Of a stretch of 64,000 nucleotides of DNA, positions 57,255-64,000 are shown in pieces; the stretch's first letter is position 1; every line of letters starts with the position of its first letter. Origin of the DNA: Pseudomonadota bacterium (GTDB lineage Bacteria > Pseudomonadota > Gammaproteobacteria > Burkholderiales > Methylophilaceae); assembly GCA_029556915.1 (NCBI GenBank), contig JAKQIT010000111.1, positions 124,001 through 188,000 on the forward strand. Direction: 5' to 3'. The notes under the pieces were generated by a model. The model saw only the letters and a program-made list of their open reading frames with translations, ran no database searches and was not told the DNA's origin. The position numbers and the translations under genes were made by a program.

Positions 57255-57587
57255 ATGAAAAAGCAGATACGACCTGAAGATTACGAAGTTCGCCCATTTT
57301 TTAAAGTGATTGCTATTTTGCTGTTACTTTTTTTAGCCTACGTTTTTGTCATACAAAGCATCCCCTTATTTAATGCTACATCTATTCAGTCAGAAGTTTG
57401 CAAGTCGAGAAAAGGTAGGATTTTTTGTGAGCTTGGTAACTCCATAATTCAAGTTACTCCACCAAGTATTCAAGGTCCCCTTTTAGGAGTTTCTTACATT
57501 GTTTTTGCCACCTTTCTTGCTGGAATTGCAATTTTGACCATCAAATCAATCATTATTAAGCCTGCAAGTCCGCGTAAGGCGGATTAG
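57255..57587 (+). CDS. Small membrane protein of unknown function
   Basis: 110 residues, two membrane segments (FFKVIAILLLLFLAYVFVI and LLGVSYIVFATFLAGIAIL) around a loop with two Cys (EVCKSRKGRIFCELGN), likely in the periplasm. No family known to me. The last residues SPRKAD and the stop codon are encoded by the GGCGGATTA repeat that follows, so the native 3' end may have been replaced. It is more AT-rich than its neighbours. Confidence 0.6.
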   Translation: MKKQIRPEDYEVRPFFKVIAILLLLFLAYVFVIQSIPLFNATSIQSEVCKSRKGRIFCELGNSIIQVTPPSIQGPLLGVSYIVFATFLAGIAILTIKSIIIKPASPRKAD

Positions 57588-57652
57588 CTTTCGTAATCCG
57601 CCGTATAAAAATTTTACCTTCGGCGTATTACGTTGCACTAATACGCCCTACA
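57571..57652. repeat. Double palindrome repeat (GGCGGATTA / TAATCCGCC and GGCGTATTA / TAATACGCC)
   Basis: Two back-to-back perfect 9-bp inverted repeats at 57578-57602 and 57622-57647. This type, with GGCGGATT and AATCCGCC halves, is dispersed in many bacterial genomes. Its first arm contains the TAG stop of the upstream gene. Confidence 0.75.
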
Positions 57653-57706
57653 TACTGAGCCAATTTTTTACATATATTTAATTGCTTTTTTAGCTCAAAT
57701 TTAACA

Positions 57707-57777
57707 CAACATCATTTCACCTTCTCGCTAAGCCTTATTCTATGCGGCTTGCAGAGGCATGAAATTCTCTCGGGCGA
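57707..57777 (-). repeat. Family 1 palindromic repeat, copy 11
   Basis: ACATCATTTCACC, CTCGCTAAGCC, CGGCTTGCAGAGG and TCTCTCGGGCG. It lies in the gap before the glycoside hydrolase gene. Confidence 0.78.
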
Positions 57778-57869
57778 TTTTTGTTGATTTCTAAACGTTT
57801 ATCAAATTGCCAAATGTGCTGTACTATTGGTTAATTCTGCCGCTTTTTTTAACATTTGTGAGGTGCGCG

Positions 57870-59072
57870 ATGACCCTATTTAAAAGTTGTTTTATTAGCA
57901 TTTTTATTTTATGTCAGCTTTTGCTTGGCAGTGCTTTTGCCGCCCCGTTGATTGGCGTGCATACAGAAAATATCAGCGCCATCAAAAACCTAAGCAGTAA
58001 CGAAAGCGCATTGCGCCAGCTTGGGGCGCAGGTGATTCGCCTACCCGTGACTTGGCATTTGATGGAAGAGTCTCAAAAAGGCACGGTGCCTGAATGGTTT
58101 TGGCAAGAGTTGGATGCCGAGGTGGCCGCAAGCCGCGCCTTGAACGCCAAACTGATTATTACTTTTTCGCAAACGCCGTGCTGGGCTTCTTCTGACCCTA
58201 AAAAAAATTGCGAGAATCAAGACTGGAATGTGCTTTACCCACCTAAAAATATGCAAGATTATGCCGATGCGATTGGCTTGATGGCAAAGCGTTATCAAGG
58301 CCGCGTGTTGGCGTATGAGATTTGGAATGAGCCTAATCTGATTTATTTTTGGCATGGCCTGCCACCACGCACCACCAGAAACGATGAGTACGGCTCGTTT
58401 GTTAGCCTGAACGGCGCGGTGGAATATGCCAAAATGGTGGTAGCGGCTTACCGTGCGGTTAAATCTAACGACCCGCAAGCGGTTGTGTTGGCTGGCAGCA
58501 TTGCCGGTGGTGATACGGATTTTTTAAGCGTGCTGTATCAAAATCCGCAATTTAAATATTCGTTTGATGCGATTTCAATGCATCCGTACACTTCTGAATA
58601 CCCTGGCGACAACCCAAAAGGCACGCGCTTTGGGCCTAATGAATGCCCGCAGGGTGCTTTTTCTTATTGGTGCTCTTCGGTGAGCGTGCAAAGAATCCGC
58701 AAAATATTGGATGCGAAAGGTCAGGCGAGCAAAAAAATCTGGTTTACCGAATTTGGCTTTAGCAGTAGCCGCAACTGGAACGGCTCAGAAAGCATCACGC
58801 CCGGCAAATATTCATCTGAACAAGGCCAAGCACTTTACCTGAAGCAAATGGCCGCGCTAATTAAAAAGTGGGGCTTTGTTCCGGTTGCCTGTTGGTATAA
58901 CTTGCTGGATAGTGAGTTTCCTGAAACAACACCGTTGGATGAAAATAATCCGGATGCGTACTCGCATAGTCGAGAAGCGTTTTACGGGCTTTTTTATGCT
59001 GATCGCACCACGCTCAAGCCATCCGGCTACGCTTTTAAAAATGTTATTAAAGAGAATTCAAGAATACGATAA
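57870..59072 (+). CDS. Secreted glycoside hydrolase, GH39/GH5-type (TIM barrel)
   Basis: 400 residues from the ATG at 57870, with GAGGTG upstream; a longer frame from 57807 lacks support. The signal peptide runs to about residue 25 (LLLGSAFAAPLIG). Clan GH-A features: acid/base Glu in AYEIWNEPNLIYFWHG, nucleophile Glu in IWFTEFGFSSS, and ISMHPYTSEYPGD. PslG-type matrix hydrolases have the same layout. It stands alone among repeats, with no polysaccharide genes beside it. It could trim an exopolysaccharide; the substrate is unknown. Confidence 0.75.
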   Translation: MTLFKSCFISIFILCQLLLGSAFAAPLIGVHTENISAIKNLSSNESALRQLGAQVIRLPVTWHLMEESQKGTVPEWFWQELDAEVAASRALNAKLIITFSQTPCWASSDPKKNCENQDWNVLYPPKNMQDYADAIGLMAKRYQGRVLAYEIWNEPNLIYFWHGLPPRTTRNDEYGSFVSLNGAVEYAKMVVAAYRAVKSNDPQAVVLAGSIAGGDTDFLSVLYQNPQFKYSFDAISMHPYTSEYPGDNPKGTRFGPNECPQGAFSYWCSSVSVQRIRKILDAKGQASKKIWFTEFGFSSSRNWNGSESITPGKYSSEQGQALYLKQMAALIKKWGFVPVACWYNLLDSEFPETTPLDENNPDAYSHSREAFYGLFYADRTTLKPSGYAFKNVIKENSRIR

Positions 59073-59099
59073 TTTAATCGCATTTTCTCATCAAATCTT

Positions 59100-59205
59100 T
59101 TGACCTCTCCTTTACCAGTGCTTGGCATCACCATTCTCGCTAAGTGCTAAAGCACTAAGTCGAATGCGAAACCCAGTCTCAGAGGAATAAAATTCTCTCG
59201 GGCGA
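59100..59205 (-). repeat. Family 1 palindromic repeat, copy 12 (divergent), with nested palindrome
   Basis: The TCTCTCGGGCG end and CTCAGAGG are kept, and a second TTTACCAG and TCACCATTCTCGC follow the family. In the loop region AGTGCT-AA-AGCACT (59143-59156) is an extra palindrome. It lies between the convergent hydrolase and bioD genes. Confidence 0.55.
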
Positions 59206-59230
59206 TTGTTTGGCTTTTTTTGATGTTTTT

Positions 59231-59881
59231 TTAAAGGTTAAATTTGGCAGGTTTTTGCCACTTCACCACACTTAAACAAGGTGCTGAAATACGTTGTTTT
59301 AAGCTATCTAAATTTTCTGCAAACATCGGCATGTCAGGCTCAATCTGGTTGGCAACCCAACCTGCTAAAGTTAAACCGCGCGCTTGAATAGCATCCACCG
59401 TGAGTAGCGCATGGTTAATGCACCCCAGCCTGATACCGACCACCAAAATAACGGGTAACTGCAATTGCACCGCTAAATCTGCCAGTCTTTGGGTATCATT
59501 AAGCGGCACTAAAAATCCGCCTGCGCCTTCTACAATCACTACTTCAGCTAATTGGCTAAGTTGTTGATATGCCTCTTTAATCACATTTAACTGAATATTC
59601 ACCCCCGCTTGCTGTGCCGCAATATGGGGCGCAATGGCTGGCGCAAAAGCATACGGGTTAATGAGGTTATGCACAGTTTGCACGTTGCTTGCCGCTTTGA
59701 GTGCTTGCACGTCATCATTGATTTGTTGCCCGTGCGCATCGGTATAACAGCCAGAGGCAATCGGCTTCATACCAATTGTTTTAAAGCCTGCCGCTACAAA
59801 GTGCCGAATCAACGCGCTGGCAATATAGGTTTTGCCTACATGGGTATCGGTGCCGATGATGAAATAGGATTGCGGTTTCAC
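59231..59881 (-). CDS. bioD: Dethiobiotin synthetase
   Basis: 216 residues. Closes the ureido ring of dethiobiotin from DAPA, CO2 and ATP. P-loop FIIGTDTHVGKTYIASAL, then GMKPIASGCY and the VVIVEGAGGFLVPL switch. It is the last gene of the leftward bioB-F-H-C-D operon, 1 bp after bioC. Confidence 0.95.
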   Translation of the reverse strand: MKPQSYFIIGTDTHVGKTYIASALIRHFVAAGFKTIGMKPIASGCYTDAHGQQINDDVQALKAASNVQTVHNLINPYAFAPAIAPHIAAQQAGVNIQLNVIKEAYQQLSQLAEVVIVEGAGGFLVPLNDTQRLADLAVQLQLPVILVVGIRLGCINHALLTVDAIQARGLTLAGWVANQIEPDMPMFAENLDSLKQRISAPCLSVVKWQKPAKFNL

Positions 59882-59882
59882 T

Positions 59883-60788
59883 TTACCTGTTTCTTGGCTT
59901 AAAAGTCACCGTTGACACGCCATCTTCAAGACCAGAATTATTTTTGGGCTTATCTTTGCCGCGCCACGCATGGCCATACACCACTTCAAAAGTGGCGGGC
60001 AGCTTGCCATCTCGCCTAAATCGCTCGTAATTTTCTTCAATTTTTTGCAAAAAACCGCGCCCTTGCAAGCCACGCGCACGGCCATCTGTGGCATTATGCG
60101 CGCCTATGCTTTTCAGGTCACGCATCACCCTTTTCACATCATCATAAGTCAGGGTAAAACGTTCCACATCCAACACAGGTGCGCTAAAACCAGCACGCAC
60201 TAGCGCATCGCCAATATCGTGCATATCAATAAACCGGCTAATGCTGGTGGTGTTTTGTTGCGCGGTGGCCACGCGCAGCTCTTTGAGTGTATCTGGGCCA
60301 AAAGTGCTAAACATCAGCAAGCCTTCTGGCTGCAACACGCGATGAAACTCTTGCAAGGCTGCGTCTAAATCGTTACACCACTGAATAGCTAAGTTTGACC
60401 ATACCAGATTTACGCTAGCAGTAGCCAGTGGTAGCGCTTCAATATCCGCACAAATTAAGCCTTGCTTTTCACCGGAAAATAAGTTTTTAACCTGATTAAC
60501 AAAACCCATACTGGCACATACTTTACGCGTCTTTTGCAACATGGGCAGGGCAAAATCAAGCGAGACAACTTGCGCTTTTGGGTACTTTTTTTGCAGTGCT
60601 AAACTCGCCATGCCCGTACCACAGCCTGCATCCAACACCACTTGCGGCTCAAGCTTCACCAAGTCTAAACGGCCAAGCATTTCATCGCGCACTTGCTTTT
60701 GCAAAATAGCGGCCGCATCGTAACTATCTGCCGCACGCCCGAAAGAAGCGCGCGCACGGGCTTTATCAATGTGGTAAATATCGTTCAT
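59883..60788 (-). CDS. bioC: Malonyl-ACP O-methyltransferase BioC
   Basis: 301 residues. Methylates malonyl-ACP so that the fatty acid synthase can make pimeloyl-ACP methyl ester. SAM site VVLDAGCGTGMASLAL, then LDFALPMLQKT and NLVWSNLAIQWC. It opens HIDKARARASFGRAADSYD, the usual BioC N-terminus. It precedes bioD and follows bioH after 11 bp. Confidence 0.94.
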   Translation of the reverse strand: MNDIYHIDKARARASFGRAADSYDAAAILQKQVRDEMLGRLDLVKLEPQVVLDAGCGTGMASLALQKKYPKAQVVSLDFALPMLQKTRKVCASMGFVNQVKNLFSGEKQGLICADIEALPLATASVNLVWSNLAIQWCNDLDAALQEFHRVLQPEGLLMFSTFGPDTLKELRVATAQQNTTSISRFIDMHDIGDALVRAGFSAPVLDVERFTLTYDDVKRVMRDLKSIGAHNATDGRARGLQGRGFLQKIEENYERFRRDGKLPATFEVVYGHAWRGKDKPKNNSGLEDGVSTVTFKPRNR

Positions 60789-60799
60789 TAAATGCGAAG

Positions 60800-61564
60800 T
60801 TAGGGTTCTAAAAACTGAACAATCGCCTCAACAAACTGCTCTTGATGCGATAAAAATGGCGCATGCGCTGAACCAGCCATAACGCGCAAAAAGCCTGCTG
60901 GTAAATTCTGCATCATCCAATGTGCAGCTTGCACGGGGGCAAGGTTATCGCGGTCACCATGCACTAGCAGTGTAGGTTTGCGCAAATTGGGAATTTCTTC
61001 ACGCAAATCCGTGTCGAGTAACACTTGCAAACTATGGCGAACCGCTTGCGTATTGGCTGCTGGGCGTTCTGCAAATTTGTCGCGCAAAACTTTTATGGTT
61101 TTGCGGGCATCTTTGGCGTTCATGCATTGCAGTGTGAGGTTTTGCTGCATGGTTTTTTTGTAATCGAGATTAAGACTAGTCGCAAAATCATCAAACACGC
61201 GTGGCTCTGTGCCGATTTGCCAATCTGGCTTATTCACAAAGCAAGGTGTTGCCGCCACCAGCACCATTCTACGCACCATATCGGGTTTATCGAGCGCTAG
61301 ACGCATCGCCACCTGCCCGCCGAGCGACCAGCCAAGTACATCGGCATGGGCTGGCAAAATCTCGGCCACTTCATCGGCCATTGCATACAGGTGATAAGGT
61401 TCTATCGGGCGGCTGTTGCCATGTCCGGGTAAATCCACCAAGTGCAGCGTAAACAGCTTACTCAGCGGCTTAACTAAAGTTTGAAAAACGCCACCATGTG
61501 ATCCCCAACCATGCAACATCACTAACGGCTGGCCTTGACCAATCACTTCAACATGTAAGCTCAC
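60800..61564 (-). CDS. bioH: Pimeloyl-ACP methyl ester esterase BioH
   Basis: 254 residues, GTG start overlapping the bioF stop (GTGA). Alpha/beta hydrolase that releases pimeloyl-ACP. Triad: Ser in LGWSLGGQVA, Asp in LVHGDRDNLAP, His in AGSAHAPFLSH. LHGWGSHGGVF forms the oxyanion region. It matches BioC functionally: BioC adds the methyl group and BioH removes it. Confidence 0.93.
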   Translation of the reverse strand: MSLHVEVIGQGQPLVMLHGWGSHGGVFQTLVKPLSKLFTLHLVDLPGHGNSRPIEPYHLYAMADEVAEILPAHADVLGWSLGGQVAMRLALDKPDMVRRMVLVAATPCFVNKPDWQIGTEPRVFDDFATSLNLDYKKTMQQNLTLQCMNAKDARKTIKVLRDKFAERPAANTQAVRHSLQVLLDTDLREEIPNLRKPTLLVHGDRDNLAPVQAAHWMMQNLPAGFLRVMAGSAHAPFLSHQEQFVEAIVQFLEP

Positions 61565-62721
61565 GTTAGCTCCTTTTCTGCTTCTTGCAACGCTGAAATT
61601 AGTCGCAAAACATCCTCTTTGCTGTGCGCAGCGGAGAGTGAAATGCGCAAACGCGCGGTATTCACCGGCACGGTGGGTGGACGAATGGCGGGCACTAATA
61701 TGCCGACTGCCTGTAAATATTTGCTCACCGCGACTGCTTTAAAATTATCGCCAATAATTAGCGGCTGCACTGAGGTGGTGGATGGCATAAGCTGCCATTT
61801 ATTAAGCTTAAGCTCGGCTTTGAGTAACGCAATTAAGTCGTACAAATGCGCGCGTAAGTCATCACCCGATTCTATCAACTTAACCGAAGCTGACAAGGTG
61901 GCTGACAATGCTGGCGGTGCCGGGGTTGAATATACATAGCTTTTAGCAGTTTGAATTAGGTAGTCAATCACCACTTGCTCACCCGCCACAAAAGCACCGG
62001 CCACACCTGCCGCCTTGCCCAAAGTAGCCATCATGATAATCCGTGGCGATTTTAAGTTAAAGTGGCCCAATGTGCCTGCACCATGCTTACCCAGCACACC
62101 AAACCCATGCGCATCGTCGATATAAAGATACGCGTCATATTGCTCACAAAGTGCTAAATATTCTGGAATCGGCGCAATATCGCCATCCATACTAAATACC
62201 GCATCTACCGCGATGATTTTGTGCTTGGCGGTGCTGGCTTTGAGCAATTTTTCTAAAGCTTGCACATCGTTATGGGCAAAGCGCTTAAACTCCGCCAGCG
62301 AATAATAACCGCCATCGTTCAAGCAAGCATGATTGAGCTTATCCGCAAAAATGGCATCACCACGCCCAACCAGCGCGCCTAGCACACCAATGTTAGCCAT
62401 GTAGCCAGTTGAAAATAGTAGTGCGGCTGGCAAATTTACAAACTTGGCGAGTTGTTTTTCTAATTCATCATGGTAACGATGGTGCCCAGTCACCAAGCCA
62501 GAAGCACCACTACCCACGCCAGAATCGCCCGCTGCTTGCTGCATAGCAGCAACGAGTTTAGGGTGATTTGCTAAGCCTAAATAATCATTGCTGCAAAACG
62601 ATAAATAGGGCTGAGCATCGGCCACAATGTGCTCGGCTTGCGGTGAATCCAGCAAGCGCCGTTGGCGCAGCAAACCATCTTGCGCGCGCTGATTTAACGC
62701 TTTTTGAAGTGACACCAGCAT
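61561..62721 (-). CDS. bioF: 8-amino-7-oxononanoate synthase
   Basis: 386 residues, PLP-dependent alpha-oxoamine synthase that joins pimeloyl-ACP and alanine. PLP-binding Lys in IMMATLGKAAGVAGAF, His/Asp in YIDDAHGFGVLG, and SFCSNDYLGLANHP near the start. It is 1 bp downstream of bioB and overlaps bioH by 4 nt. Confidence 0.95.
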   Translation of the reverse strand: MLVSLQKALNQRAQDGLLRQRRLLDSPQAEHIVADAQPYLSFCSNDYLGLANHPKLVAAMQQAAGDSGVGSGASGLVTGHHRYHDELEKQLAKFVNLPAALLFSTGYMANIGVLGALVGRGDAIFADKLNHACLNDGGYYSLAEFKRFAHNDVQALEKLLKASTAKHKIIAVDAVFSMDGDIAPIPEYLALCEQYDAYLYIDDAHGFGVLGKHGAGTLGHFNLKSPRIIMMATLGKAAGVAGAFVAGEQVVIDYLIQTAKSYVYSTPAPPALSATLSASVKLIESGDDLRAHLYDLIALLKAELKLNKWQLMPSTTSVQPLIIGDNFKAVAVSKYLQAVGILVPAIRPPTVPVNTARLRISLSAAHSKEDVLRLISALQEAEKELT

Positions 62722-62722
62722 G

Positions 62723-63739
62723 TTAAATAGCGTGTAAGCCTAATTTTGCAAATAATTTTTTATCGGTTTCAGCTTCTGGGTTACCTGTGGTGAGTAGCTT
62801 TTCACCATAAAAAATACTATTTGCGCCCGCTAAAAAGCATAAGGCTTGAATGCCTTCATGCATGCTTTGGCGACCTGCGGAAAGGCGCACAAAACTTTTT
62901 GGCATGGTAATGCGGGCCACCGCAATGGTGCGCACAAATTCAAACGGGTCTAACTCTTCTGTGCCGTGCAAAGGTGTGCCCTCTACTTGCGTGAGCAAGT
63001 TAATGGGCACGCTTTCTGGTGGGCGCTCCATATTGGCGAGTTGCGCGATTAAACCCGCACGTTGATTGCGCGATTCACCCATACCAATAATACCGCCGCA
63101 GCACACATTAATATCCGCTTCACGTACGCTATCTAGCGTATCTAAACGGTCTTGATACGTGCGCGTGGTAATCACATCGCCATAAAATTCTGGGGCGGTG
63201 TCTAAATTGTGATTGTAATAATCTAGGCCGGCCTCTTTAAGCTGTGCAGCTTGGCCATCTTTTAACATGCCCAAGGTTGCACAAGTTTCTAAACCCATCG
63301 CTTTCACTTCGGCAATCATTTTAAGTACAGGCTCTAAATCACGCTGTTTTGGGCTACGCCATGCGGCACCCATGCAAAAACGGCTTGCGCCATTGTCTTT
63401 TGCCTCACGTGCAGCCGCTAACACCTCATCAATCGGCATCATCGGCTCGTTTTCAACATCGGTGTGGTAACGCGCTGCTTGTGGGCAATAGCCGCAATCT
63501 TCACTGCAGCCGCCTGTTTTAATAGATAAAAGCGTACTCACTTGTACACCATTAGCGTCAAAATTTTCACGGTGAACAGTCGTCGCTTGATGCATCAAAT
63601 CGTTAAAAGGTAATTCATACAACGCGACAATATCTTCCACACGCCAGCGATTGACTCCAGAATCTGCTGAAGTTGAACATTGTTTGCTATGATGTTTTAA
63701 ACTGTCGGTGTTGATGACTGTTTGTGTTGACGTTTGCAT
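62723..63739 (-). CDS. bioB: Biotin synthase
   Basis: 338 residues from the ATG at 63739, which has AGG upstream; an open frame to 63931 runs through comF and is rejected. Radical SAM enzyme that inserts sulfur into dethiobiotin. The cluster motif is [13 protein letters not shown] (CxxxCxxC), followed by [20 protein letters not shown] and SAGRQSM (Arg ligand of the second cluster). The first 25 residues are a variable leader rich in Thr/Ser. It is the first gene of bioBFHCD; the 52-bp gap to comF must carry its promoter. Confidence 0.96.
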   Translation of the reverse strand: MQTSTQTVINTDSLKHHSKQCSTSADSGVNRWRVEDIVALYELPFNDLMHQATTVHRENFDANGVQVSTLLSIKTGGCSEDCGYCPQAARYHTDVENEPMMPIDEVLAAAREAKDNGASRFCMGAAWRSPKQRDLEPVLKMIAEVKAMGLETCATLGMLKDGQAAQLKEAGLDYYNHNLDTAPEFYGDVITTRTYQDRLDTLDSVREADINVCCGGIIGMGESRNQRAGLIAQLANMERPPESVPINLLTQVEGTPLHGTEELDPFEFVRTIAVARITMPKSFVRLSAGRQSMHEGIQALCFLAGANSIFYGEKLLTTGNPEAETDKKLFAKLGLHAI

Positions 63740-63791
63740 CGAATAAACCTTTAAATATAAACAAGTTAATGACGACATTATAAGCTGTAAA

Positions 63792-64000
63792 GTGAAAATC
63801 AAACAAATTATTAACAACTGTGCAAAATTTAACCATTGGTTATTTTCAAGCCAATGCTTGCTATGTGCCGCTAGTACAAATACAGGTAAAGATGTATGCC
63901 AAGATTGTTTTGATGCACTGCCGTGGCACACCGCGCCACATTGCCAACAATGCGGTTTACTTTCAAACCACCCTATTTGCGGCCACTGCCTAAAAGAGCC
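63792..64000 (+). CDS. comF: ComF-family phosphoribosyltransferase, 3' end outside window
   Basis: Open from a GTG at 63792 to the window end (69 codons). The visible N-terminus has the ComF zinc pattern: [27 protein letters not shown] and ICGHCLKE. The phosphoribosyltransferase domain should follow outside. ComF is needed for DNA uptake in naturally competent bacteria; GntX-type relatives share the fold. A divergent comF-bioB arrangement is common in beta- and gammaproteobacteria. The gene is too short for certainty about its start. Confidence 0.82.
   Translation, partial: MKIKQIINNCAKFNHWLFSSQCLLCAASTNTGKDVCQDCFDALPWHTAPHCQQCGLLSNHPICGHCLKE

Noticed and set aside
63740-63791. BirA operator between bioB and comF
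   Set aside because: TTGTTTA and GGTTTAT can be found on the bioB strand, but they are not the inverted TTGTAAACC / GGTTTACAA pair, and the spacing does not fit.
63740-63931. N-terminal extension of BioB by 64 residues
   Set aside because: The extension runs through comF on the other strand and has no ribosome site; the ATG at 63739 gives the normal BioB length and has AGG upstream.

Overview
The window looks like chromosome of an AT-leaning betaproteobacterial methylotroph, most likely Methylophilaceae (Methylotenera or Methylophilus type). This is inferred from gene content, not from a database search. The pointers are a stand-alone pqqA (peptide precursor of the methanol dehydrogenase cofactor PQQ), an edd-eda pair (Entner-Doudoroff branch, used by the ribulose monophosphate cycle), a Pseudomonas/betaproteobacterial lptD-surA-pdxA-ksgA order divergent from amgK, and a bioBFHCD operon divergent from comF.

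Layout. 1-1.9 kb: the C-terminal part of an MmeI-like restriction-modification enzyme. 2.1 kb: pqqA. 2.4-25.4 kb: a long envelope region with an LPS inner-core set resembling the Pseudomonas core locus (waaF, carbamoyltransferase, three kinase-fold proteins, methyltransferase, lpxL-type acyltransferase, waaP, waaG, waaC). It also holds other glycosyltransferases, an OafA-type acyltransferase, a VirK-like protein and a GNAT protein, with edd-eda in its middle. 25.5-30.2 kb: a YwqK-like lipoprotein, then grpE-dnaK-dnaJ with heat-shock type promoters. 30.4-33.1 kb: a small secreted protein and creBC. 33.3-38.4 kb: a leftward operon murU-pepP-ubiH-ubi hydroxylase-dsbC. 38.5-40.5 kb: unrecognised small membrane proteins that separate murU from amgK. 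40.5-48.2 kb: amgK, diverging from lptD-surA-pdxA-ksgA, then adk. 48.2-57.6 kb: leuS-lptE-holA, a ccdAB toxin-antitoxin pair, proA-nadD, and an M48/TPR peptidase. 57.9-59.1 kb: a secreted glycoside hydrolase. 59.2-63.7 kb: biotin operon; then the start of comF.

The most unusual feature is the density of short palindromic repeats. Family 1 is about 70 bp with a CCTCTGNAAGCC / GGCTTNCAGAGG hairpin. Twelve copies are visible, eleven between genes and one read in frame inside murU. Family 2 is about 105-125 bp with a conserved core (AAGGC, two GTAC, AACGC) between long inverted arms whose sequence differs at every locus. Three copies are visible: between edd and eda, before creB, and in frame inside ksgA. 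A third type of palindrome lies in frame inside the restriction enzyme. So three coding regions appear to carry in-frame palindromic insertions.

No tRNA, rRNA, CRISPR array, insertion sequence with transposase, or replication origin was recognised.
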